DNA from: DATDTB01 sp035291025
Lineage (GTDB): Archaea > Iainarchaeota > Iainarchaeia > JAFGOX01 > DATDTB01
Direction: 5' to 3'
Assembly: GCA_035291025.1 (NCBI GenBank)
Contig: DATDTB010000083.1
Span: forward strand, 1-5,981
DNA length: 5,981 nt
The notes under the pieces are model-generated. The model was not told the DNA's origin and searched no databases. It saw nothing but the letters and a program-made list of their open reading frames with translations. Below, piece by piece: positions 1 through 5,947 of this stretch. Numbering within the stretch: the stretch's first letter is position 1; each line of letters opens with the position of its first letter. A program made the translations under genes and the position numbers.

Positions 1-500
1 CCGAAGCCTCCACCAAACTCCCCCGAGCCGCTGAAACCTCCACCGAAACCGCCAGGGGCGGGAGCGCCAAAGCCTCCACCAAAGCCACTTGGTCCTCCAG
101 GAAAGCCACCACCAAATCCCCCGCCAAAACTGCCAGGGCCTCCAGGAAAGTCGCCGCCGAAACCTCCACCGAAGCCTCCGCTTGGGCCACTAGGAAATCC
201 ACCACCAAAGCCTCCACCGAAACCACCAGGGCCCCCAAAGCCTCCACCAAATCCTCCTGGACCTCCAGGGAATCCGCCTGGGCCTCCACCGAAGCCTCCA
301 GGTCCTCCAAAGCCTCCGGGCCCGCCTGGAAAGCCTCCTCCAAAACCGCCAGGCCCTCCTGGAAATCCTCCAGGGCCACCAGGGAAACCGCCGGGGCTGC
401 CTGGTCCGCCAAAGCCGTCGTTAGGGGATTGAGAGTATGAAACTGGAATGGAAGAAGTAAGAATTAGTAATAGAAAGAAAAAACTAGGCACCCGCTTCAC
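1..500 (-). CDS. Secreted Gly/Phe/Pro low-complexity repeat protein (3' end outside window)
   Basis: I do not recognise a named family. The minus frame opens at GTG (498-500), the only good start after the in-frame TGA at 582-584, and runs 166 codons off the left edge. Residues 1-23 form a classic signal peptide: KR near the start, a hydrophobic core FFFLLLIL (7-14), and SYS before a likely cleavage ahead of Q24, so the product is probably exported by Sec. From residue 29 the protein is almost only Gly, Phe and Pro, built from units such as FGGG, FGGPGG and FPGGPGG. I count 25 Phe spaced 4 to 9 residues apart, a few Ser/Ala, acidic residues only at rare points, and no Lys, Arg, His or Cys in the visible mature part. 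No enzyme motif is present. The composition recalls silk GPGG segments and FG-repeat proteins, suggesting a flexible, self-associating surface or matrix protein; that is inference. An SD-like AGGGGTGG precedes the start. Gly codons are mixed (GGA, GGT, GGC, GGG), so the pattern is maintained at protein level. Confidence 0.82.
   Translation of the reverse strand, partial: MKRVPSFFFLLLILTSSIPVSYSQSPNDGFGGPGSPGGFPGGPGGFPGGPGGFGGGFPGGPGGFGGPGGFGGGPGGFPGGPGGFGGGFGGPGGFGGGFGGGFPSGPSGGFGGGFGGDFPGGPGSFGGGFGGGFPGGPSGFGGGFGAPAPGGFGGGFSGSGEFGGGF
498..500 (-). promoter_or_regulatory. GTG start codon choice for the glycine-rich protein
   Basis: The frame is open back to a TGA at 582-584 but contains no in-frame ATG or TTG. 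GTG at 498-500 places KR directly before a hydrophobic core, giving a normal 23-residue signal peptide. The next in-frame GTG (489-491) would remove the positive residues. The start at 500 is therefore preferred. Confidence 0.75.
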
Positions 501-506
501 TGAAAA

Positions 507-514
507 CCACCCCT
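507..514 (-). promoter_or_regulatory. Shine-Dalgarno-like site of the glycine-rich gene
   Basis: The minus strand reads AGGGGTGG, six bases before the GTG start. It partly matches the archaeal anti-SD complement (GGAGGTG) and is the clearest SD-like site before any start in this window. It supports the GTG start and suggests this gene has a short leader rather than a leaderless transcript. Confidence 0.55.
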
Positions 515-535
515 CGGCATTATTGCTGTAAGAGT

Positions 536-561
536 AAAAGGCTTTGAAATTAAAAGGCTTT
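536..561 (-). promoter_or_regulatory. Tandem 10-bp repeat with TATA-like sequence upstream of the glycine-rich gene
   Basis: AAAAGGCTTT occurs at 536-545 and again at 552-561, 16 bp apart (plus-strand reading). On the minus strand this gives AAAGCCTTTTAAT and AAAGCCTTTTACT, each resembling a BRE-like purine stretch followed by a TATA-like box. The distal copy (box near 549-557) would place transcription start near 525-530, giving a leader of about 25-30 nt that includes the SD-like site. The proximal copy would start too close to include it. The repeat may instead be a regulator site. Promoter assignment is inferred from spacing only. Confidence 0.42.
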
Positions 562-581
562 CCTACCCGCGAAAAGTGTTT

Positions 582-1481
582 TCAGTAAGGGAACAAGGCG
601 CCGGCTTCAATCAAGGCGCCCAACGCGATGGAAAGCACTCCAAAGACTAGGAGGGCAACGCAGTCTACTATCACTGTTTTCCTGTTTCCAACGCTGTGCA
701 GGCCGCGCATTAACCCGGCCGAGAGGATCGAGCCGGACATTGCCGCAAGCGAAAAGCCTATTATTTCCATCAAGCCGTGCGGCAGGAACCCAAGGGAGTA
801 GTAAAGGCTGGTGCCGTAGGCGCCTAGCTTTGACGTGCTGCCCGCCGCGAGCAGGTTTCGGACGTTGAATCCAATGAACGTTCCAATAATGGACGCGTTC
901 CAGCTTATCTCGAAGACTGCCCCTGCGCCGTAGACGAAGGAGGCGACGAAGATCAAGACTAGAACCCAAATGTTGTTCTGGAAAATGAACAACGCGCACG
1001 ACCCGAAGGACTCGCAGGGCTTCAAGGCTAGGCCGGTGGCGTACTGCTTCCCGGTTATGGAAGAGCTGAGGCCGCGGATTCCCGCGAGAGTCGTTGACTG
1101 TTCCGAGAACAGGGAATCGATTACGTTTTGTGAAAAGAAAAGCGAGCCGAAGGCGAACGCCACGCTGGAGGCTATGACGACGCCGAAAAAGAAGACCACG
1201 AAAACCAGCACGACTTTCCCGTTCCTCTCGAAAAAGCTGACAGTGTCCTCTAGTTCCGCTTCCTCTTCCTGTTCGCGGAACAAGTCAACCATGAACGGCA
1301 TGGCAGCAACGGTAACGAAGGCAATCCAGAGGATGCTGCTGTAGTTCGGGAACAAGGTAAAGGAAAGCGCCATTCCCACGAACGTGGATATTACCGAGAG
1401 GAAGAAGACGCGCGGCAAGAGGAGCTTTACCCTGTACAAGGGGCTGTCTTCAGGGATGCGGATAAAGGACTCCAGGACCAT
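582..1481 (-). CDS. SpoIIM/DUF95-family polytopic membrane protein
   Basis: A 299-residue integral membrane protein. Hydrophobic segments lie near residues 24-44, 48-66, 89-116, 170-213 (probably two segments), 226-256 and 270-294. The conserved-looking core from about residue 85 carries FLPHGLMEIIGFSLAA (232-247), which matches the P-H-G...E signature of the stage II sporulation protein M family. In Bacillus SpoIIM works with SpoIID and SpoIIP in septal peptidoglycan remodelling; archaeal homologues have no established role and this organism presumably does not sporulate. A strongly acidic segment (about 69-80, EQEEEAELED) follows the second helix and is probably cytoplasmic. The loop between helices 3 and 4 holds C156 and C162 and would then be outside, where a disulfide is possible. 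The ATG start lacks an SD but sits about 26 nt from a TTTAAA box, suggesting a leaderless transcript. It lies 68 nt after the phosphoesterase gene and 81 nt before the glycine-rich gene, both on the same strand. Confidence 0.85.
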   Translation of the reverse strand: MVLESFIRIPEDSPLYRVKLLLPRVFFLSVISTFVGMALSFTLFPNYSSILWIAFVTVAAMPFMVDLFREQEEEAELEDTVSFFERNGKVVLVFVVFFFGVVIASSVAFAFGSLFFSQNVIDSLFSEQSTTLAGIRGLSSSITGKQYATGLALKPCESFGSCALFIFQNNIWVLVLIFVASFVYGAGAVFEISWNASIIGTFIGFNVRNLLAAGSTSKLGAYGTSLYYSLGFLPHGLMEIIGFSLAAMSGSILSAGLMRGLHSVGNRKTVIVDCVALLVFGVLSIALGALIEAGALFPY

Positions 1482-1497
1482 TAGGCTTAAGGCGTTG

Positions 1498-1510
1498 AAA
1501 GGGCTTTAAA
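1498..1510 (-). promoter_or_regulatory. TATA-like box and AAAGGGCTTT motif before the SpoIIM-like gene
   Basis: TTTAAA at 1505-1510 is centred about 26 nt upstream of the ATG at 1481, the distance expected when an archaeal transcript begins at or beside the start codon. No SD is visible between them. The overlapping 10-mer AAAGGGCTTT (1498-1507) resembles the AAAAGGCTTT pair upstream of the glycine-rich gene. A second AT patch, TTTTAA at 1520-1525, is a weaker alternative that would give a leader of about 15 nt. Confidence 0.5.
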
Positions 1511-1549
1511 TCCTTGCACTTTTAACCCCGCGCCCAGCCTAGTCCGTTT

Positions 1550-2329
1550 TCATTCTTGCTCGAAAAACAAGGACTTGCCCGAGAGCCTTTGAAGCCTTGA
1601 AAGTTTTGGCAGCCCCAATAGCCCGTCGGGCGAAACTGCAATTGGAGTGAAAGAGCCAATGCCTTCGCTTTCAAGGACTCTTCCCAGGAAACCAGTTGCG
1701 CTGCCCCTCAAGGCCTCTGTTCCCGCGGACAAGGGGGACATTGCAGGGGTTATCGCGAAGCCTTTCTTGTGCAAGAAACACGGCAGCTTCATTTGAGCGC
1801 CCACCTCATCCCTCAACACAATGGAAGGGTGCTGGTGCCCCATGACCAGCGTCTTGGATGAATAGTTAGCAACAGCTTCGGCGCCGTGGGTAATCAGCAG
1901 TCCGTCAAGAGTTAGCTGTTTTTCGTGGAACTCGACTCTTTCAAAGCCCTTGCAGAATTCCTTCAAGTAATTGTCGTGGTTGCCTTTCACGACGTGGACT
2001 TTTTCGCACTTGCCTGAAAGGAAGCCCAGGAGTTTCCTGACCTCGCTTTCCTGCTGGTAGGAGCCGCGGCCGAATTCGTGCTTTACATCGCCGTTGAGGA
2101 CGACGGATTCAACCTTGAAGGCGCTGAAGAGCGCTTGGAACTTTTCAATTATTTTCTCGAACTGCCCCAACGGAAACATGACGCCTTGGCCAACCATTGC
2201 CCGCTCGTAGCCCAAGTGCAAGTCCGAACAAATGACGGAACGCGTGGGCTCGTGGTACAAGGCGTGCCACTTCGTGGCGTAAAGCCCGTTCCCTAGGTCG
2301 ATTTTCTCGAATAATTCCATGGCACTCAC
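1550..2329 (-). CDS. SbcD/Mre11-related archaeal metallophosphoesterase
   Basis: A 259-residue calcineurin-like phosphoesterase of the archaeal SbcD-related type (TIGR00024-like). All metal-site motifs are present in order: SDLHLG (D36, H38), NGD (79-81), GNHD (116-119), ITHG (146-149) and GHQHP (164-168). These residues normally bind two metal ions for phosphodiester hydrolysis. The length fits a single-domain member without the long capping region of true Mre11. The substrate is not proven for this family; the neighbouring helicase points to nucleic acid. The GTG start (2327-2329) overlaps the helicase stop as GTGA, implying translational coupling; ATG at 2318-2320, three codons in, is an equally possible start, and neither has an SD. 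The active site starts far downstream, so the choice does not affect function. The last 70 or so residues show no motif I recognise. Confidence 0.92.
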   Translation of the reverse strand: MSAMELFEKIDLGNGLYATKWHALYHEPTRSVICSDLHLGYERAMVGQGVMFPLGQFEKIIEKFQALFSAFKVESVVLNGDVKHEFGRGSYQQESEVRKLLGFLSGKCEKVHVVKGNHDNYLKEFCKGFERVEFHEKQLTLDGLLITHGAEAVANYSSKTLVMGHQHPSIVLRDEVGAQMKLPCFLHKKGFAITPAMSPLSAGTEALRGSATGFLGRVLESEGIGSFTPIAVSPDGLLGLPKLSRLQRLSGKSLFFEQE

Positions 2330-5013
2330 TCAGGGTCGAAGGTCGCGAGTATTTCTCCCCATTCCTCGAACTTGTCCTTCTTCCTAACGGGAGCGCCCTC
2401 CGGCGTTTCGCCTATCTGCCGCAAGACTGACTCGTGCAAGTAACGCAATAACTCTTTCTGGTCCTGCATCACCATCACGTCCCCGTACCCCAAGACAACG
2501 AGTCCGTGGGCGAAGGGGCTGGGCAGGTTTCCATGCTGCTTTCCCAAGACGAAGTGAGAGCCTTCGCTGCCGCCCTTCTTTAAGTCCTTCAAGACTTGCA
2601 TGGTGTGCTCCAAGTCCATGTAGTCCTCGAGTATTTCGCGGAATGTTTCCTTTATCACTGGAAAGTTTTCCGAAATGCGTTTCACTACCCCGAACAGTAT
2701 GTGCGCGCTGAGCTGCTGGCGGCCAACGCTTTTCTCGCGCCCCAAGTAGTTGCGCAATATGAGGAAGGAGCGCGCGGCGACGTGCCTGAACCTGCGCTTT
2801 AGTAACTCCGTGCCTTCAAGCGCCTTCTTCAAGTCAGCCTCCACTCGGCTCAAGTCAACCATTTGCTTCAGTTCAATGGCCGACAAACTGCGGTGCTGGG
2901 GGACCTGGAGCACGAAGCCGTTGTCGCTGATCGTTACCGCGACGTTCATGCGCTTGTTTTCCGTGAGCAAGTACGCGAAATAACGAGAGAGAGCGTCGTT
3001 GACCCTCCTGCCAAAAAGCGTGTGGAACAAGTAAAACTGCCTGTTGTCGTGGCTCTTGAAGACTTCAACTAGGATGCGCTGGTTGTCCGGGATGATTGAG
3101 TACTTTTTTTGCTCGTTAAAGTAATTATATACCGCTTCCGCGGTCTGGCTTTCGAGCAGCATTTTCTCGCGCAAACCCCTCATTACCTCGGCCTTGGTTT
3201 TTGAGTCGAGGGCGTCGCGCATTTGCCTCCTGAAATCGTTTATTTGCATTGCAAGCCCAAAACTCAAAGGGAGTTGCTCGGAGAACCACGAAGGAATTGT
3301 GGGAGAGGGCGCGTGGCTTCGCTCAACGTAAACCTTCATGCCACGAGCGTAAAGGAACTCGTACATTTTCCCGCCGAGCACGAACAAGTCTCCGGGCTTG
3401 AGCCTCTGCAAAAAGTCCTCTTCCAGGTTCCCCACGTAGTTCTTGTCCCCTCGAGTGAACACTCGGGCGCTTGACTCGTCTGGAATGGTTCCAAGGTTAG
3501 TGAAGTAAATCACCCTAGTGAGCCTCCCGCGCCTCCCGAACTCTTGCGCGTTTTCGTCGTAGTAAATCTTTCCATATACGCGTTTTTCCTCCAAGCCCGT
3601 CATTGAACCCGACAAGTAAGAAAGGACGGAGTGAAAGTCAGCCATTGAAAGCCCTGAAAAGGGGAAAGCCCTGCGCACCACTTCAAATGCCTCGCCAACG
3701 CCCCACCGCCTCTCCAACGACATTCCTATCACGTGCTGCGACAGCACGTCCAGGCAGTTTCGCGGAACCTTCACCCTGTCAAGGAGGCGCTGCCGGGCCG
3801 CGTGCGCCATCACCACGCACTCAACCAAGTCATCCCTGTCCATCACCACCAAGACTCCTTTTGATTTTTCGTGGAGCTTGTGGCCGCTGCGCCCAATGCG
3901 CTGGAGGCAGCGCGCGACGGACTTAGGCGACGTAAGAAGGATTACCAAGTCAATGAAGCCAATGTCTATCCCGAGCTCAAGGGACGTACTGCAAACCACA
4001 ACCTTCATCTTTCCCTGCTTGAGTTTTTCCTCCACTTCCAAGCGCTCCGTCTTGCTAAGCGAAGAATGGTGGGCGCCAATGCTGTCGTCAGTGTACTTTT
4101 CAGGGAACGACTTCTTCAAGTTGTACACAACGCGCTCCGTCCCCGAGCGCGTGTTAGTGAACACCAGAGTTGTTTTATGCGACTGGATGAGCTTGTCCAG
4201 CAACTTGTACAGCTCGCGCTGGACTTCCTCGTGGGGAGTGTAAATCAAGTCAGGTACTGGACTGAGGACTTCTATGTCGACTTGCTTGACGTAGTTGACG
4301 TCGGCCACTAGGCAGTCGCGCTCGGTTCCAGCGAGGAACTGCGCCACTTCCTCCAATGGGTGGATTGTAGCGGAAAGGCCAATGCGGACCAACTCGTGGG
4401 GCATGCTGTACTGCAAGCGCTCCAATGAAAGCATCAAGTGCGTGCCGCGCTTGTTTTCCGCCAACGAATGCACTTCGTCCAGGATCACCCACTTCACCTT
4501 GCGCAGGCTTTCCGCCATTTTCGGCGAGTTGAGGAGGATGGCGAGGCTTTCCGGCGTGGTTATGAAAATGTGCGGCGGCTTTGCGGCCTGTTTTACTCTT
4601 TCAGCAACAGTCGTGTCGCCAGTCCTTACTCCAACGCGTATTTCCTGCTGGTCCGGGTTCGACCTTTCAACCAACGCGGCAATCTCGTCCAATGGCTCCT
4701 GCAGGTTCACTCGGATGTCGTTGTTCAACGCCTTCAATGGGCTGATGTACAACGCGTAAACGCGGTCCTCCAACGTTCCATTCTTTGAAAGGCCAACGAG
4801 TTCGTTTATGACGGCGAGGAACGCGCTCAACGTCTTGCCGCTGCCCGTGGGGCTGGAAATCAGAACGTTTTTCCCGTCGTGGATTTCCTTCAAGGCGTAC
4901 TTTTGCGCGGGCGTGTAGTCCTTGAACTTGGAGTAAAACCATGACTTGACGTCGGAGTCAAGGATTGCGTCAATTTCACTCCCTGTGAAGGGCTTAGTCA
5001 AATGCTTGATCAT
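2326..5013 (-). CDS. lhr: Lhr-Core type superfamily 2 DNA helicase
   Basis: An 895-residue ATP-dependent helicase of the Lhr-Core type, about the expected size for archaeal members. RecA domain 1 shows a Q-motif-like YTPAQ (33-37), Walker A SPTGSGKT (54-61), motif Ia SPLKAL (91-96), TTPESL (152-157), Walker B DEVH (179-182) and SAT (214-216). RecA domain 2 shows LVFTNTRSGTE (283-293), STSLELGIDIG (342-352) and the arginine-finger motif QRIGRSGH (371-378). After these come a winged-helix-like region (about 400-475), a beta-rich segment (about 480-570) and the Lhr-specific C-terminal region (about 580-895). Characterised relatives translocate 3' to 5' on single-stranded DNA and unwind forked or RNA:DNA duplexes, with roles in repair or replication restart. 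All catalytic residues appear intact. The ATG start (5011-5013) has no clear SD; upstream lies a 115-nt region divergent with the acetyltransferase gene. The gene ends TGA overlapping the phosphoesterase start. Confidence 0.95.
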   Translation of the reverse strand: MIKHLTKPFTGSEIDAILDSDVKSWFYSKFKDYTPAQKYALKEIHDGKNVLISSPTGSGKTLSAFLAVINELVGLSKNGTLEDRVYALYISPLKALNNDIRVNLQEPLDEIAALVERSNPDQQEIRVGVRTGDTTVAERVKQAAKPPHIFITTPESLAILLNSPKMAESLRKVKWVILDEVHSLAENKRGTHLMLSLERLQYSMPHELVRIGLSATIHPLEEVAQFLAGTERDCLVADVNYVKQVDIEVLSPVPDLIYTPHEEVQRELYKLLDKLIQSHKTTLVFTNTRSGTERVVYNLKKSFPEKYTDDSIGAHHSSLSKTERLEVEEKLKQGKMKVVVCSTSLELGIDIGFIDLVILLTSPKSVARCLQRIGRSGHKLHEKSKGVLVVMDRDDLVECVVMAHAARQRLLDRVKVPRNCLDVLSQHVIGMSLERRWGVGEAFEVVRRAFPFSGLSMADFHSVLSYLSGSMTGLEEKRVYGKIYYDENAQEFGRRGRLTRVIYFTNLGTIPDESSARVFTRGDKNYVGNLEEDFLQRLKPGDLFVLGGKMYEFLYARGMKVYVERSHAPSPTIPSWFSEQLPLSFGLAMQINDFRRQMRDALDSKTKAEVMRGLREKMLLESQTAEAVYNYFNEQKKYSIIPDNQRILVEVFKSHDNRQFYLFHTLFGRRVNDALSRYFAYLLTENKRMNVAVTISDNGFVLQVPQHRSLSAIELKQMVDLSRVEADLKKALEGTELLKRRFRHVAARSFLILRNYLGREKSVGRQQLSAHILFGVVKRISENFPVIKETFREILEDYMDLEHTMQVLKDLKKGGSEGSHFVLGKQHGNLPSPFAHGLVVLGYGDVMVMQDQKELLRYLHESVLRQIGETPEGAPVRKKDKFEEWGEILATFDPE

Positions 5014-5081
5014 GTCAAAGGCACTGGAAATTGCTGTACTGGAACGCCAAGAGAAAAAGGAATGCTTTCCCCTGCAAGAAT

Positions 5082-5099
5082 AAGCGCTGCAAAGCGTTT
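5082..5099. repeat. Imperfect inverted repeat with GCAA loop in the divergent promoter
   Basis: AAGCGCT (5082-5088) and AGCGTTT (5093-5099) can form a 7-bp stem, with one G-T pair, around the loop GCAA (5089-5092). The right arm runs into the TTTTTAAAA box. It lies between this box and the helicase gene, so it could be an operator for a dimeric regulator. Seen from the plus strand it resembles a hairpin followed by a T run, but no upstream plus-strand gene exists for it to terminate. Confidence 0.35.
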
Positions 5100-5105
5100 T
5101 TAAAA
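5097..5105. promoter_or_regulatory. Self-complementary TATA-like box between divergent genes
   Basis: TTTTTAAAA is the strongest AT box in the gap between the helicase (minus) and acetyltransferase-like (plus) genes and contains the palindrome TTTTAAAA. For the plus gene, a start about 26 nt downstream would fall near 5127, giving a leader of about 20 nt to the ATG at 5147. For the minus gene it would start near 5075, giving a leader of about 60 nt. One box may serve both directions, or the helicase may use a weaker site not recognised here. Confidence 0.45.
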
Positions 5106-5146
5106 CAGTTCAGCTCATTATTTTCTGGTTGCTGCGGCGGTTGGGT

Positions 5147-5947
5147 ATGGGTGAAGCCAGGAAAGATGTTGAGCGATTGAGAAGGAAAGCAGAAGACGTC
5201 GTGGCTCAAAGGTTTGGCCATTCTTATTACGACGCCGCGTCCTTCTTCGACCTTGACTCGCGCGCCTTCGAGGAAGCCGTTGGAAAGGAAATAGAGTTAA
5301 TGCAAGGCGAGAAAAGGCCGACAGCCCAAGCCTTGACCGTGAGGCCCAGGGTTGCTGAAGGCAAGGACTTGAAGGAATTCCTGTTGCACAACCCTTCGCT
5401 GAAGGAGCAGCTGGAAAAAGAGCACGGAACGCAAAACCCCGCAATTCTTGCCAGAAAGCTAAGGAAAGAACTCGCGGAAGGAATGCGAGTACCCATCGCT
5501 GCCAGGACTCCCGGCAGGAGGGGTAAATTCGTTGGATACGCATTGGCGGCCCCGCCATCTGTTGACAAAGGCGAGGGGGTAATCGGCGACGTTGGAATTT
5601 GGGTTAGGAAAGAGTTCAGGCGCAGGGCCATTGCAACGCAGTTGCTTCGGTCAATCCTCCGCAGCCAGTTGTCAGTCTTGGAAAAGGCTGGAGTGCGCCG
5701 CGTGAACTTCACGCAAGTGGACACCAGCAAGCGAGGCGAGTCAATTGGGTTGTCGGGAAAAGTCGGGGCCCGCCCGGTTCCAGGCAGGCCCGGGGTTCAC
5801 TCGCGCGAGATAAGCCTGCCGCAGGGAAAGCACGAGTTTCACCCTCCAGGCCGTGGTTCCGGCAAGGGCGAGGAAAAAATGGCCCGGGCGTTTTCAAGGG
5901 CAATGAGGAAAGCGGTTAAAACGGGCAGGAAGACCAGGCACTGGTAG
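5147..5947 (+). CDS. GNAT-fold acetyltransferase-like protein with basic C-terminal tail
   Basis: A 266-residue protein from ATG 5147; a TTG at 5129 in the same frame would add six residues. ATG is preferred because the upstream box predicts transcription starting close to the TTG, and a weak GGCGG lies just before the ATG. The GNAT core spans about residues 112-215: KFVGYALA forms a strand, and DVGIWV then RKEFRRRAIATQLL (148-167) is motif A, the acetyl-CoA pyrophosphate loop; it reads RxxAxA where RxxGxG/A is usual. RRVNFTQVD and GLSGKVGARPV fit the last strands and the familiar end of the fold. The first 65 or so residues are charged, helix-prone (ERLRRKAEDVVAQRF) and not recognised. The last 27 residues hold about ten Lys/Arg, which suggests binding to nucleic acid or another acidic partner. 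The substrate cannot be told: a protein N-terminus, lysine, small molecule or RNA are all possible. It diverges from the helicase gene. Confidence 0.75.
   Translation: MGEARKDVERLRRKAEDVVAQRFGHSYYDAASFFDLDSRAFEEAVGKEIELMQGEKRPTAQALTVRPRVAEGKDLKEFLLHNPSLKEQLEKEHGTQNPAILARKLRKELAEGMRVPIAARTPGRRGKFVGYALAAPPSVDKGEGVIGDVGIWVRKEFRRRAIATQLLRSILRSQLSVLEKAGVRRVNFTQVDTSKRGESIGLSGKVGARPVPGRPGVHSREISLPQGKHEFHPPGRGSGKGEEKMARAFSRAMRKAVKTGRKTRHW

Larger units (their letters stand above)
497..520 (-). other. Possible 7-codon leader mini-ORF (MPRGGFQ)
   Basis: The minus strand has ATG at 520-518 followed by six sense codons and TGA at 499-497. The stop overlaps the GTG start of the glycine-rich gene in a GTGA arrangement, the same 4-nt overlap geometry as between the helicase and phosphoesterase genes. 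The SD-like site lies inside it. It could be a translationally coupled leader peptide, or a chance ATG; such short frames arise often by chance. Confidence 0.25.

Noticed and set aside
1..420. Repeat block considered as a CRISPR array or tandem DNA satellite.
   Set aside because: There are no constant repeats separated by unique spacers; the periodicity follows codons with synonymous variation, so it is a protein-coding low-complexity region.
1..432. Plus-strand open frame of about 143 codons rich in Pro, Lys and Gly (PPKPPGPPG-like), ending in TGA at 430-432.
   Set aside because: The reverse complement of Gly-Gly-Phe coding repeats necessarily reads as Pro-Pro-Lys and lacks stops. The minus frame has a signal peptide, start codon and SD-like site, while the plus frame shows no start in the window. 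It cannot be fully excluded because it enters from the left edge.
501..584. Possible readthrough fusion: the SpoIIM-like gene's TGA is in the same frame as the repeat protein, with 27 stop-free codons between.
   Set aside because: A stop-free run of this length is common by chance, the intervening codons show no domain, and the signal peptide and SD-like site mark an independent start.
970..1344. Plus-strand open frame opposite the SpoIIM-like gene, Lys/Ser/Thr rich.
   Set aside because: The opposite strand of hydrophobic codons yields such composition; no promoter or SD and no domain.
3871..4311. Plus-strand open frames of 100-155 codons opposite the helicase gene (including 3871-4311 and 4295-4759).
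   Set aside because: They lie wholly antisense to conserved helicase motifs, show no recognisable domain and no start signals, and are explained by the codon bias of the real gene.
5082..5101. Hairpin plus T run on the plus strand considered as an intrinsic terminator.
   Set aside because: No plus-strand gene lies upstream within the window, the stem contains a G-T pair, and the T run is part of the TATA-like box.
5118..5730. Minus-strand open frames opposite the acetyltransferase-like gene (5118-5558 and 5227-5730).
   Set aside because: The plus-strand frame carries a recognisable GNAT core and a promoter-like box; the antisense frames show low-complexity Arg/Ser/Leu content without motifs.
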